Part shown: piece by piece, positions 42,211 through 54,400 of the stretch
How positions within the stretch are numbered: the first letter of the stretch is position 1
Layout of the letters: the number at the start of each line of letters is the position of its first letter
Source: Strigamia acuminata
Taxonomy: Eukaryota > Arthropoda > Chilopoda > Geophilomorpha > Linotaeniidae
Assembly: GCA_949358305.1 (NCBI GenBank)
Contig: OX442314.1
Location: 19,833,060 to 19,897,059 of the forward strand
Direction of reading: 5' to 3'
Length of the DNA stretch: 64,000 nt
Translations under genes and position numbers: made by a program
Notes under the pieces: model-generated
The model's database searches: none
What the model was told of the DNA's origin: nothing
The model's input: the letters and a program-made list of their open reading frames with translations, nothing else

Positions 42211-44017
42211 AGAGGGGTGTTGGTAGTGTTGGTGCCGTTGTTGATACCGATGGTGACAGAGATAGAATACTCGGTTCTAATCATAAAATTTTTCTCTCAC
42301 TTGTACAAGTAATTAGGGAAATCAAGCGTGATCAATTGGCCTTAAAAGAAAAATGTAGAGTTAAGAAAGCAAATTCTGAAGACTGATATTGACGCCGCCA
42401 TTGGTGTTCTTGTTAATAGTGAAACCTCATTTGCCGCTTTGTTAAAACGTTGTTCGACTGAGTGGTCTATTATTCCGGCTCCTTCTTGTAGAATATTGGT
42501 CTCGCGTGCGAGTTACAGGAATCAAACGGACTCCAAGGCATCTGTTATGTCTGGCGCCAAACGCCAGCGTTTCAGCGAATCGCAAGAATCGGACGATGAA
42601 CATCGTAGATCTGCCCAATCGTTTGTTGGTGAGAAGCAGAAGAAAAGAAGAATGTGTTTATTAGTTCTGGCTCTAACGGTAACCTCAAAGCAATTGTGCC
42701 AGTGGGGTTTATCTTGGCTTCATTGGAGCGACTAGTTCAGTTTTTGTATTGAGGCTTTTGCCTGAGACCACTGTAGATGATGTTTTTGACCACATTATTT
42801 TTCTTCCGGGTGTTAAGGATGTTGTGGTTTATAAATTAAGTGCTAAATTTTCTACCTATTCTCTTTCTGTGTGCGAGTTGGTACTGTTAAATTAGAGTAT
42901 TGTTGATTCCTTGTTAGATCCAAATTTCTGAAGTAGATTTTGGCCTCGGGAGCTGGTGGAAGTCTTGATGCATCCTGGGGAGTTGTAGTTGATCGTCCTG
43001 AAGGTGTGCCTGTAAAATCTTCTGTTTTATTGAGTACCGGTAATGGTGGCAATGATATGGATAAAATTTCTGTTTTGAAATAACGGTAGTACTTCTTTGG
43101 AAAATATATTTTCAGTTACAACCCGATCGGAGAATGAAACGGTACCTATGTGCACTCAATGTGTGTTTTCTTATTTTTTTGCTTAATTGTTTTTTTGGTA
43201 ATACTTATAAAGATACTTTTGTTAATTTTTGAAATAGATTTGATTAATTTTTTTATTTTACTTAATTTTTTTGTTTGATTTTGTAATACCTTGGTATTGT
43301 TTTTCTTTATTTCTTCTTTTTTGACATTAATTTTTTAATTAATTTTTAGATTTTTTGTTTTGTTCGTAATTTATTTAATTATTTTCTATATTTGTTTATT
43401 TATTCTTATTTTATACATTTGGTTTATGCTGTTTAGATTAAAAATTGATGTGAATGTTATTCATACTTGTTTTGTGTGAATTGGTTTGATTTGTGCGGTT
43501 TTGTTCATCTTTTTGTTCGTTTTGTTGTTTTTTTGGATGTGAACCTATCTTTCTTTTTTCTTCGGGCTTTGGCTTTTATGTGTTCCTGGGGGAGGAACTG
43601 TTCGACGCTTTCGTTCGCTATGTTTTATTTTCAAAATGTTCGTATCTTACTTTTGTTTAATCTTTTTAATCTTTTAATCTTACTTTTCCTTCCTTGCGTT
43701 CCCAGGTTAAGATCATTATGAAACGTGATCGCTGATCGGGCTGTTTATTTTGACTGCTTGGCTTGGCTACTGCCGCACGAACTGATCCTGGAAGTTTGTA
43801 AAGCCGAGGTTTTGTGAGGCTCACTTCAATATCTTGTTACTGGTCAACGATGTCTTGGTCTCGGATCCGCAAGTTTTAGGCAACACTTGCTAGGTAATTA
43901 TTTTTTGGCCAATAGACTGGGCCCGAGTAACAACGACCCGCTTGTCGGTTTTCCTTATTGTTGCTGTTCTGACCGTGTTGATCTTCCTTTGGTTTCTTTG
44001 TCCGATTTGATTGGCGC

Positions 44018-44141
44018 CAGGGCTGGACTGGGAACAAATTTATTACCGGGAAATCTGGGTGTTCGGGCCACAATTAATGAAGTTGGGACAGGCTACAGCA
44101 GGCCACAACTCCCGGTAGCCCGCCGGGCCAGTCCAGCACTG
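44018..44141. mobile_element. hAT-like MITE, 124 bp, nested in the LINE
   Basis: Ends are CAGGGCTGGACTGG and CCAGTCCAGCACTG (inverted, one mismatch), with an 8-bp target duplication ATTGGCGC at 44010-44017 and 44142-44149. Removing it rejoins the LINE frame DLIGAASKLCPKKSS. No coding capacity. Confidence 0.92.
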
Positions 44142-44375
44142 ATTGGCGCTGCTAGCAAATTGTGCCCTAAGAAGTCCTCGGATCCGAACGGTATCCCTTC
44201 CTTTATTTTGAAGGGCTGCGTCGAGATTTTTTCTGCGTTCCGCTGCCTTATACCTTTAATCTTTCCCTGACTTCTGGCATTTTTCCTTCGTTGTGGAGGT
44301 GTTCTACCTTGACCCCGGTCTTCAAAGGTAGTTCTCGCCCAGGGATCTGTTTTGGGGCCGATATAATTTAAGATC

Positions 44376-45308
44376 CAGTGTTGTATCGAACTAGAACTAA
44401 TAGTTCGCGTTCGCGAACTTAGTTCGTAGTTCGCGAACTAAGAACGCAAACTAGTTCACCTTTTTTAAAGAACTTAAAAAACGAACAAAGTTCGTTTTTT
44501 TGACGCGAACTACGTTCTAGTTCGTTAACTAGTTCGTTCTTCCGACGTTATATGTCACGGCCAATCACAGACGATGATTCCATTCGTTTTTAGTTTTAAA
44601 CAAGTCGAATCATTGAAAAGTGCTCGTTTCTTTCATTTGACTTGCCGGGAAGTCGACTGTTAAGTATCGGCGGTGCTTTTGCGCATGTCGCTTGTTGCGA
44701 CCTGCCGAAGAAAACTTGTCATTGTTCCGGGTAAGAAATGGTGTTTCCGTTCGATTTTTCAGGTACTAGAATGATTTGTGGTAATTTGCCACTCATTGCG
44801 AACCCAATTCATCGATTTAACGTTGTTTTTCGCCAAAAAAGGTTGATTTTTGCAGCAAAATTTCGGAAAATTTCGGTAAATATGTTTCGTCGAAAGATTT
44901 CTATAATTGTAACAACTTATTTTTAAATAAAAACATGTCATTTTGCTATAAAACGTTCGGTTGTTTTCAATTTCTCAAAAATTCGGGATTTTCTTGTTTT
45001 CATGGTCAAAAAATATCCATTTTTGGTCGAATTTATTTCCTGTAAACACTAATAATTTAATAATTTAATAATTTTTACAGTAAATTAATGTCTTATTCCA
45101 GTATAAAATGGTGTAAATAAAAATTTGAATTCACAAAAAAAAAGTTTGTAAAGTGAACTGAACTAGAACTGAACTAGAACTGAACTAGAACTTAGTTCAC
45201 TTTGAGATTTCGGGATGAACGGGAACTAGAACTAGTTCAGTAAATTGAAAATGGTGATGAACGAGAACTAGAACTAGTTCGCGATTTAGTGAACTAGATA
45301 CAACACTG
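44376..45308. mobile_element. hAT-like non-autonomous element, 933 bp, nested in the LINE
   Basis: Ends are CAGTGTTGTAT and ATACAACACTG (inverted), with an 8-bp target duplication TTAAGATC at 44368-44375 and 45309-45316. Both ends carry many GAACTAGAACT / AGTTCGCGAAC motifs, the kind of subterminal repeats used by hAT transposases. Removing it restores the reverse-transcriptase motif QGSVLGP...FKIYINDL. The interior has no transposase. Confidence 0.93.
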
Positions 45309-46239
45309 TTAAGATCTATATCAATGATTTATCTTCTTTGCTGTTGAGGTTTTTTCAGTCATTTTTGCAGACAAGACCTAGATTGGGCGATCGATTGATG
45401 ATCTAGGCGATTGTCTGGCTTTGCAGTGTGTTTTGGGTCGAGCGATGAGTTGTGACAAATCGTATGAGGATTAATGCTTCCAAGTCGGTTGTTATGTCAT
45501 TTACCTGCAGGATTACTCGTATTTTGTTTCTGTACATCTTGGACAATTTGCTTATCCCCAGAGGTACTTCGCAGCAAGATTTAGGTGTCATTTTTGATTC
45601 ATCATTGCTTTTGTCGTGTTGCAATCGTTTTCTAGATGTGATCTCAAGGTTGGCTAGTGATTTTGTTACTGTTGGTCTTCTTTATTTGTCGTTGATACGT
45701 TCTCGTTTGGTTTTTGCCTCTTGTGTTTGGGCTGTATGCTCAGAGTACCTTGTTGTTCAACTGGAGGGTGTTCAACGGCAATTTGCGCATCCTGTGCACT
45801 GCCGCTTTTTTCGCTCCTCCACTTACAAATATGAAGCTCCCCACTATTAAATCTTTTTTGTTATGTGGAATGTATTGTTTGTTTTTGACTTAATCCATGG
45901 ATGTGTTTACTCCTCAGTCCCCACATCTTCTGGGTTTGCTGAATTTTTATGTCCTGGACTATTATACACGTTCTCATTTGACTTTTGTTCCTTCACCTGT
46001 TGATTTCACCTACCGTCTGTGTGTTAATGTAAATAATTTGCAGGGTACTATTGATATTTTTCATTCGTCATTTAAGACCTTTAAGCGAGCTTTGGTTGCT
46101 TTATTTGCCTAGTTTTGTGGTTTATATGTTTTTTTGTTTTTGCAAGCCGGTGGCTGTATTTGTTTTGCTTTGCTTCGCCCTGTCTCTCCCCTTGCTGTTG
46201 GGACGTACAGGACTACTATTGTAAATTAAACAAACTCAA

Positions 46240-47190
46240 CTATTATTATTATATTATTATTTTAAAAATTCAAAGACACAAAAAAACTGCACTTGAAATG
46301 TTGACCAAAATCAATCCACCGCTTTGAATACTATGTTGGTCTCTAATACTGCGCTGGGAAAATTATTTTTCTGCAACTACTGCAGTAAAAGAGCTTTAAT
46401 CATATAATCAAATTTATGAAAATAAAAATTCCAGCAATTCTTTCTCAGTTTTATCCATTAATTATTTCAATCCCCTTAAATATTTGAATTGACAGCAACA
46501 GCAAGAAAGTAGAAAATGATATTAACATTCTAACATTTGATTTTTTTTTCCCTTCAAATTTCTTTTCTTTCTTTCCTTCATTTTTTTCCTATGAAACTTG
46601 ACAAATTTCTTCAAACATTTCTTCCACTTTCCCGATATATATTTTTTGCTGATGCAGTTCTCTATAGACCAAACTACTCTTTTTTCTCACTCTATTTAAA
46701 CCTTTTTATTAAAAAAAAGTATAATCTCATCTGTCATTTCTAAAAACGTTTCCAGTTTATCTAAACTCAATTTTATCTGTAATTTTTTTTTTGTTTTTTT
46801 ATTTTATCTTTTTACAAAATCACAGCCAAATAAAAATAATGTTGTATAAAACATTTTCGTCTGTTAGTTTAAAGGTTTCTATTAGCACATTTCACTGAGG
46901 AATACTGCATTCCTTTGTATTAAAGTAAAGTTGAAGAGAAAAAGAAAAAAGAAAAAAAACAGAAAAATTTAATCTCGGTCGCATCACAATTCGAATCTCA
47001 TGTCAAACACAGTAAAGTGTTGGCAGTGAATGGCTCGTGAATCAAGTGAAATAGAGAAGTAGAAGGAAATTCGTTGGCATGCAGGCGACACAACGTCACA
47101 TCACGCCCCCACTCGGCCAGGATTAGAACTATTCTTTGGGATAATGGCATCTAGAAAATACTCACTAGGAGAGAACTTGCCAACTGCGAT
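46240..47190. other. AT-rich non-coding region
   Basis: No gene is seen; poly-T/poly-A low-complexity stretches dominate. Confidence 0.5.
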
Positions 47191-47196
47191 ACTTAC

Positions 47197-47239
47197 AGCG
47201 CACGTGAAATGTTGCAGAATCTAACCCCACGTTAAACAT
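47197..47239 (-). other. Candidate 43-nt exon, - strand
   Basis: On the - strand it is preceded by TTCTTTTCTTTATTTTTAG and ends CGCT|GTAAGTAT, both near-consensus. Only one frame is open and it starts with ATG (MFNVGLDSATFHVR), ending in phase 1. The island at 40520 starts in the matching phase. Confidence 0.3.
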
Positions 47240-48717
47240 CTAAAAATAAAGAAAAGAAAAAACTTTAAATCTTTTTTTTATCGATTTTTTTGTGACACAG
47301 CTTTAACCTTTAATTAGCACCTAATTAATCTTCTCATCTTATGAGTAAACATGAGCCAGACATAGAATAAACATGATATTGGGATTGGTCTCAAAACACG
47401 TTTAAATATTTGAAGCAGAAAACCTTGTATTTGATACTAGTTCCATTTACAATCATCTCATCTTAGCACCATATAATAAAAACGATTGAGTGTCAAGTTT
47501 TCAAAAAACCTTCAAAATTTGTGGTGTTGGTTATCAGGCCATATAAACTGAAGGCCAAGCGTTATTACATTCACATCGTTTAAGCCGACAGTTGTACAGA
47601 CAATATCCAACCAGCAATCCAATGGATGGTTGAAGATGAAAGTTTGCTCTTCAACTCAAATCTAGCAATAAAATTGGTTCCTGGAAACATATAATAAGAA
47701 AAGTTATCTCCTAGATTGTGTATTTGATTGAAGAGGAGGAACATGTCTTGTACAAAGTAACCAAACCCTGATTTTATTCAACTTCAATTGAGCTTTGATC
47801 AACTGTAATGCACGTTTCGCAGTTCCTAGGAAGGACTAAATTTCAATTTTATTTTAAGACTATTATTTTGTAAATCCGATTAAACAAAAAATTAAATAAA
47901 TTAAATAAATCGGATTTAAAATACAAGAAAATTCAAATCAGTGTGAGCATGCAGTTTTGAATATCTCATTAATTAAAGAAACATTAATGAATATAAATAT
48001 TATTTTTTTTTCATAACAAGGTGTTTAGTGGATGGGAAAAAAGCATAAAAGAGAAAACAGCTGAAAACGACATGTTAAGCCTCTAAAACTTTTACTTTAA
48101 GCGGTAGAGACCAAGACCCAAAGTAATCTCCAGGGCAAGTTAGAAAACGTGCCAACATTACAGCCTGAAATAAAAAGAGACGAAGTTACATTCTCATTAC
48201 AGCCCGAAGAAAGAATAAGAACAAAAGTGAGCGGGGTAAAAAATGGACGTCATAATTATCATCATGTAACTTTTTATTTCCTTTCATTTGCAGTAAAGAA
48301 GCTACCAATGGCAACAACAAGCACAAATACGCCCGCACGTCCTTCAGGCTCAAAATTAAATGAGAAAATATATGAAACTTCATTTACTGTGATATTCTAT
48401 TTCCACGCAGACACATTTCAGCGTTTATTAAAAATTGTAATGATTTTATAAATGATTACTTATTGTAAAAGGAAAAACCTTTGCACTATGTGATTTGCCA
48501 GTGATTTACCTAAAGGAGAAACTGCTCACATAAGTTTTTAAAAAATGTAACTAAATTCCTAAGTAAATTGAAAAACATTCTTTGAATAACTCGGGTTGAA
48601 GTGAGGAAAATTTCATTAAAAACATTTCACTGCTCGCCTTTTATTTATCAATCAAAGTGTGATTTAGAAAATCCCATAATCCTGAAAGCATAATGTAGAA
48701 AGGAAAAGTGGTCTCAC

Positions 48718-48853
48718 CATGCTTCTCACTCCTCTTCAATTACTTCAAACGTACAGCGGCCACTGCTGTAAGCAGGAGTAAACAATTCCGTTCCAAAAAG
48801 TCAATTCATCATGATAAATCCGTTGCTCTAACATTGGATTTCGTGGCAAATTC
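48718..48853 (-). other. Candidate 136-nt exon, - strand
   Basis: On the - strand it is preceded by CTAATTTATTTTAG and ends GAAGCATG|GTGAGA. All frames contain a stop, so if transcribed it is untranslated; the last three bases are ATG. One frame is open for 39 codons before a stop. Confidence 0.3.
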
Positions 48854-49731
48854 CTAAAATAAATTAGACAAATATGGAAGAAAAAAAAATAAACAAATAA
48901 TCATTACTTTCTACATTTCAAAATACAAATTAAATTAAATTAAAAAGTAGTTTACTTTCCATTCGCACGCTCGGTTTATTAGAATTATTGTACGATAAAT
49001 TCGGATCGAAAAAAGGGACACCGTTTTACAAACGTTATTAGCAATACGATTGCAGCGTGTGAAATACATCAGTATTAACAATGAATAGAATATTCCTGTT
49101 ATTACAAAACTAAAAAGTTGTTTAAATTAAAATCTAAACCAACTAAAGTGGAGTTAGTGTAACCTCCAAATTGATTTAAGACTATATCGCACAACAATTA
49201 AGCAGAAAGTTGAATAAGTCTGAAACGTAGAGGTTTAGACAAGAGGTAAATATTCATTAGTGGGCTCCAACTCGAGCCAAGGATTAATGCACAGTGCAAG
49301 CAATACAAACTTGTGCGGTTGGAGAGCAGTTTGCTTTTCTCTGCGTCATGATGGATGGAATTACATGACCACCGAGAAATATATACGGCTAATTAGTTTA
49401 ATTTGCACCTAATGAGAAAGACGATTTCCAAAAGAAGACACGCGAACATCCTTCAGTAGCTACACCATGACCACTCCCCTCGAACACACCCAACGGAAAA
49501 TTGAATTCCATCATTTCCCCCCTCTCCATTTTATTGCATTTCATTTCTCTGATGAAACAAACAAGATTTACCTTTCCCGCACCACTAGCAAGAAGCCTCC
49601 ATCTCCTCCCACCTAATCTCAACTCGGACAACACTCATTCATTTGCGTGCAGGGTTTAATCCGAGTGACGATGAGAGATGGGCTGCGCTCGTCCATGCAC
49701 GGGCAATGAGAATTCTAGATCCATTACTCAC

Positions 49732-49822
49732 CTTGTTGTTTGTCACTCGGACCTGGACTGACATTGAGTGATCACTCTTTCTCAGTTCCTACGCGAGACG
49801 ACCACGTCTTATATGCAATACA
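49732..49822 (-). other. Candidate exon, - strand
   Basis: On the - strand the end AACAACAAG|GTGAGT is a consensus donor. An ATG 33 nt before it gives MSVQVRVTNNK in phase 0. The acceptor at GCATTGCAG is weak, so the upstream limit is uncertain. Confidence 0.25.
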
Positions 49823-50175
49823 CTGCAATGCAATGCATCACTAAATTCCCATTGGGAAATAGATACCAAACACTCACCAATATCCACCCTCGTTCCAACG
49901 CCATGTATAAATTTCTGTCATCCGTCAAGGACGACAGAAAAACATTTCATCGTCTAAATTCATCATTTCCAAAATCGGGTTAACCTTTTTTAGAAAAATA
50001 GAAAAAGCCATATGTTATAAATGCTATCGATCCATATATGAACAAGGCGATGTTAGCTTTTGACTTTCGAGATTTATATATTCTTTTAAACTATAGAAGA
50101 AAAAAATCGTAAAAGACGATAAAAGTGATTTATTTGTATAATTTTGAAGAAAATCAATTAAATATTTTGACATAC

Positions 50176-50238
50176 CGTAGTATGTGTGTCCAATGGAATT
50201 TGTTGTTGTTGTAAGGATTATCCTTGATGCTTGAAATC
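50176..50238 (-). other. Candidate 63-nt exon, - strand
   Basis: On the - strand it is preceded by an ideal acceptor (TCTTTTTTTTTTTCAG) and ends TACTACG|GTATGT. Two frames are open. It is the most upstream of the - strand candidates, about 600 bp from the + strand gene at 50895, suggesting a divergent arrangement. Confidence 0.3.
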
Positions 50239-50835
50239 CTGAAAAAAAAAAGATTTTGTAAAGACATCAATTCAAATGACCTACATGAAATTATCTTATC
50301 ACACAAATTAGGCCAGCTTCAACCAAGCATATTTCCAACCAAGTCGAAAAAATCACCAACACTAACATTTATTAAAAATAAAATAAAAAATTCAAATTTA
50401 TAAAAAAAAAATAATTTCATTTCGGATTTCAAAATCTGCCTGAAAATTTAGAATTTGAAAACTTATCAATTGTAAATAATTCCACTTAAACTGGGCTAAG
50501 AAAGCAAATTTAAAATTTCCTAACTAATGGAAATTAATATTTTCAAATTAAATTCACCATTTTATAGTATTCATTACTAAATTTTTTTTTTCTCTTTTAA
50601 ATTAATTCAACGCTGCTTGGAGGAAGTTTTAAATTTCTGTGATAGAAACTGTGCCAGCACTTTCACAATGAAAACTTTGACCCTTAAAATGATAACTCCT
50701 ATTACACAAATGAGAAACTAAAGAAATTGAAGAAAAAAAAATAATAGTTGGTTTCAAGTTTTGACATCACAAAATCCTTTTGCTCCAACTCCAATCAGAA
50801 TTAGAAATCTCATCAAAGGTCATTTATTACGGCAA

Positions 50836-50841
50836 TATAAA
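50836..50841 (+). promoter_or_regulatory. TATA box of the small secreted-protein gene
   Basis: TATAAA lies 59 bp before the start codon, leaving room for a leader of about 30 nt. Confidence 0.55.
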
Positions 50842-50894
50842 CGCATCAACGCGTTTCTAGTAGCTGATCTTCAGTAGTTGATTGACGACCAAAC

Positions 50895-51342
50895 ATGGCA
50901 AAATTAATTCTCGCACTCCCATTGTTTGCACTCATTTTCACCACAGTCTGGTGCAAAGTTGAATTCACTATAACCGCCGCAGATGGAGAAAAAGATGTCG
51001 GCTCAAAATACGAAGACATCAAAACACTCATTATGACCAAATACGGACATATCATGACAAAAGATGGTGTAAGCTCACATTTTTTTTATTTCATTATATA
51101 TTTTTATTTTTAATTAATACTTTAATTCGGCGACTCAGGTGATGCCTCAATTTTCGGAACTTAACCAAGAGGCAATAAAAGATCTAAGATTCTCAGAAAT
51201 CAGTGCAAAAGTTCAAGCAGGAGAGGAGTTGACAGAAGCCGAAGACGAGGAATTTGTAAAATTACATTTCAAATTTTTCGGTGATCTCATTACAAAATTA
51301 TACAAGGAAGAAAATATGAATTTTGAATATGCTGAAGACTAA
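50895..51342 (+). CDS. Small secreted acidic protein, 125 aa, unknown family
   Basis: Exons are 50895-51068 and 51139-51342, joined by a 70-nt phase-0 intron (GGT|GTAAGC ... CTCAG|GTG). The start has a good context (AAACATGG) and opens a signal peptide MAKLILALPLFALIFTTVWC. The mature part is about 105 residues, rich in Glu, Lys and Asp, with no further cysteines, and appears mostly helical (for example AGEELTEAEDEEFVKLHF). It ends NFEYAED. TATA lies upstream and AATAAA at 51402. I do not recognise the family. The compact gene with promoter, signal peptide and poly-A signal is convincing despite the unknown function. Confidence 0.8.
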
Positions 51343-51419
51343 TTTTGTATAATTTGATTTTGTTCAATCCTTTGTATGTGAAATTACTGAATTTTCTAAC
51401 AAATAAAAGCTGAGCGATT

Positions 51420-54400
51420 TTAAATGCTGCAAGTTGACGACTGAAAATGTTTTGCACAAACCCTCTCCAACGAGAAGGAATTGATCCAAAATTGCACATC
51501 AAACGATACTGTATGGGAATGTACATCACGCAATACAAGTTCCAGTTTCCCAGTCGACGTTTTGTGCAATAATGTCAAAACTAAGGCAAAATTATCACTT
51601 GATGGCTATATAGTGATCTACAAACTACGAATATAATTAAGAGGTGTACCTTAAATCAGTTGATGAGTACAGCAACTTGTTATAAATTTTCATTTTTCCT
51701 CCCTAGAAGGCGCAGACAAGTCACTTTACTTCATTTGCCCCTGTAGCAATAAAATGTTAACGACTCTATCAATCTTGTATATAAAATTCGACTCGCGTTT
51801 ATTCTTTACACGTGGGTCCATTTTCTGAAAATATTTATTACTGCATCCATTAAAATATATCCATTAAAGCATTAGTCCGTGAAACTTGCCCTTGTTAAAA
51901 TACCTTGACAAGCACTAAGTAAAGATCACAAAATATTAACCCATAAACTCATCAAAAAATTCTTCCCACAATAAATTTCACACAATCTCGTTCAGTTCAT
52001 TTCATTTTTATTTTTCGTTCATTTTTTTTTTTAAAAAAAAAACGAGACAGGAATGTATAGCCATCTAAATACTCTTAAATTTCTCTCTACTAATTGTAAC
52101 AAATCATTGCAGATGAATAACTTTTTTCCCCATATCTTCTTAACTGCAATCTTTTCGGCACGAGTGAAATCCTGCCTCAGTGGGAAGTCATAAATAATTA
52201 TTACGATTATCATAAAACATTTCGGTCCCCTCTCTAAGCTAGAAACGATTTCTTGTTGATTTATTGCTAGTATAAATTCATCGTTGCATGCGCGTTAATG
52301 CCCTGCTAGCAAATTCGAAATTAATACCAACCACATGGTATAATTTTTTTTAAAAGCAGATGGTTTAGCATTATAAGCCCATTGGAATTCTAACCACTCA
52401 TCTCCCAGTGTGCAACACCTATGCTTTGTTTTCATTTATTGATAAAATGAGATTGTGGCAAATTGATACAAGGATGCAACTCGCTATGACCACACTTTGG
52501 AAATTAGTGTCGCAACTGATTACACGCGCCGTGAATCACGTGTTACCGTAATTAACAATGACATAAAACAAGGGTCCTAGTGATCAAATTGTTTTGCGCA
52601 AGTAATCACGTTATTATGATGTCACTCATTACTAGATGCTATCGTCGGAATTCTTCCTCGGGGTGTTATAACAAGTAACAAACTATAATCTAATCAAATT
52701 AAATTAAATGATGACCGTGCGACCAAGGGTAAGAAATTAAAAAAAATCTCCTTTGAAGGCGTTTTTGAAAACGAGGCTGTTTCTGTTATTTATGGATAAA
52801 AAAAATACACTGCGCACAGATGAAAATATAGGTTCAGGTATGCAATTTCGTTGTAAATTGTAGAAAAGACGAAAACATTTAATTTACATTAATTGCAGAG
52901 GCAAAACAAAAAATCATTTTTTGCAGTGTTGTTTTATCACCATTTATTATACGTTGTCCCAACTATACACTTAAAAAAATCTTTTTACCCGGAAACTAGT
53001 ATTTATTGCACGGCTAATAAGTGGAGCCATCTATCGTGGGTTGTAATTATAATAAATAGATTACATGTAGTAAAATTAAAAAGAGTAGATCAATAAATTG
53101 TACGGCAGATTCCCAGTTTTATCATTAAATCACACGCAAATCCTTTTCCGCAAAAAATTAAAAAATCAAAATTAATTGCACATTTTTAAAACAAGTTTTA
53201 AATTTTTTTTTAAAAAAAGATAGAACAGCCCCTTGCAAAGCTCTGGTGGAAGATGAATGACCCATCGAAAACGTGAAAATTGAAATCTCCTCTCAACTGC
53301 GCTTAGGATGGTGATCCAATAAAAGCTACCTTTCTTCCAGCAAGCATTAGCCAAGCCAACATATGGAAATGTACAAAAGCTCCGCTCGGCGTTGGCTTCA
53401 CACAGAAGCTGTTTGTGCGCGATAAAGCCAACCTCAAGGCGGTGCTTTTCACTCTGCCAAAACATTGGCAGATACATTCTGACTAACCTCAATCAAATGG
53501 ACTCAATGACCCAAGTAAAGGCGCCGTACTGTCGCCATTACTTTTAACTTCAACACATTCACTTTTGCCCCTTCTGTCCACTCCATTAACACACCATTAA
53601 CCATAAAAAAAATCCATCACTTTAATTACCCGCTTTTTGCAAGTGGCAAATAAATCCGGCGTCGCAGCGTTGGATATTGTTGCAAGTGAAAAGGCGACGG
53701 TTAAAATTACATTACAAACTTTACTTCTTTGATGGTTAAAAGCGACACGCGTGGCGAGCACGCTGATTTACATAAAGTAAGTGAATATTCGAGGTCCACT
53801 TCCGGTCAGCAAGGACCTTGGTGGCGCACAATTTGCACACAAGAGGGCACTTAAAACGACCCTCTAGCGATTTAAAATGAAACAAATGATCGGAATAAAC
53901 ACAAATTCAATAAAATAAATGAAAACACATTTAAACATTAAATCATTTAGATTTTACCCGCTTTCAGAACTCCCTCTAATGAGAAATGACTTGCTCTTTT
54001 TCATATCCCCTAATTAAAATACTTTAAGGGTATCCAGTCAGTGACCATTAAAAAAAATAAGAACTATTGATTTTTACTACACTCATTCAGTAAAGAATTA
54101 ACACAACACGAGAATTAACGCGACTTATTAACAGAAAATGGCGTCCTTGAGTTCAACTCTTGCTACAAGATCACACAAGTATTAACATTAAAGACTCGTG
54201 TCCAAAAATCACATGTTACCATGATAAAACTCGTGGTATGAAGCTCCAAAGGTCGTGCCATTTTTTATTGCGCTATGAGGGTCAACAAAAAATTTAACAC
54301 GTAATGTTAAATCTCGTAGAACGGTGTAAAAGGACCGTACTACGCTTTGTTGACTATGCCCACTATTTTAGCATTATCCAGACAAATAAAAACAACATCG

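Larger units (their letters stand above)
41861..46238 (+). mobile_element. Dead non-LTR retrotransposon (LINE), jockey/CR1-type reverse transcriptase
   Basis: Degenerate ORF1 and ORF2 pieces lie in order. 44120-44340 encodes KKSSDPNGIPSFILKGC, then (frameshifted) FNLSLTSGIFPSLWRCSTLTPVFKGSS, typical LINE reverse-transcriptase blocks. QGSVLGPI and FKIYINDLSSLL follow, split by an inserted element at 44376-45308. 45455-45840 encodes the post-RT region (INASKSVVMSFT, DLGVIFDSSL). The part between PVFKGSS and QGSVLGP, containing the catalytic box, is missing. The 3' end is a TAT/TTA-rich tail near 46230. Many stops and frameshifts make it inactive. The 5' boundary is approximate. Confidence 0.75.

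Noticed and set aside
42039-42390. Open frames rich in Gly, Arg and Ala
   Set aside because: They come from the GC-rich 17-bp minisatellite inside the dead LINE.
53172-53492. 106-codon - strand frame
   Set aside because: No recognisable domain; it ends in poly-T-derived Leu/Phe/Lys sequence typical of read-through of non-coding DNA.
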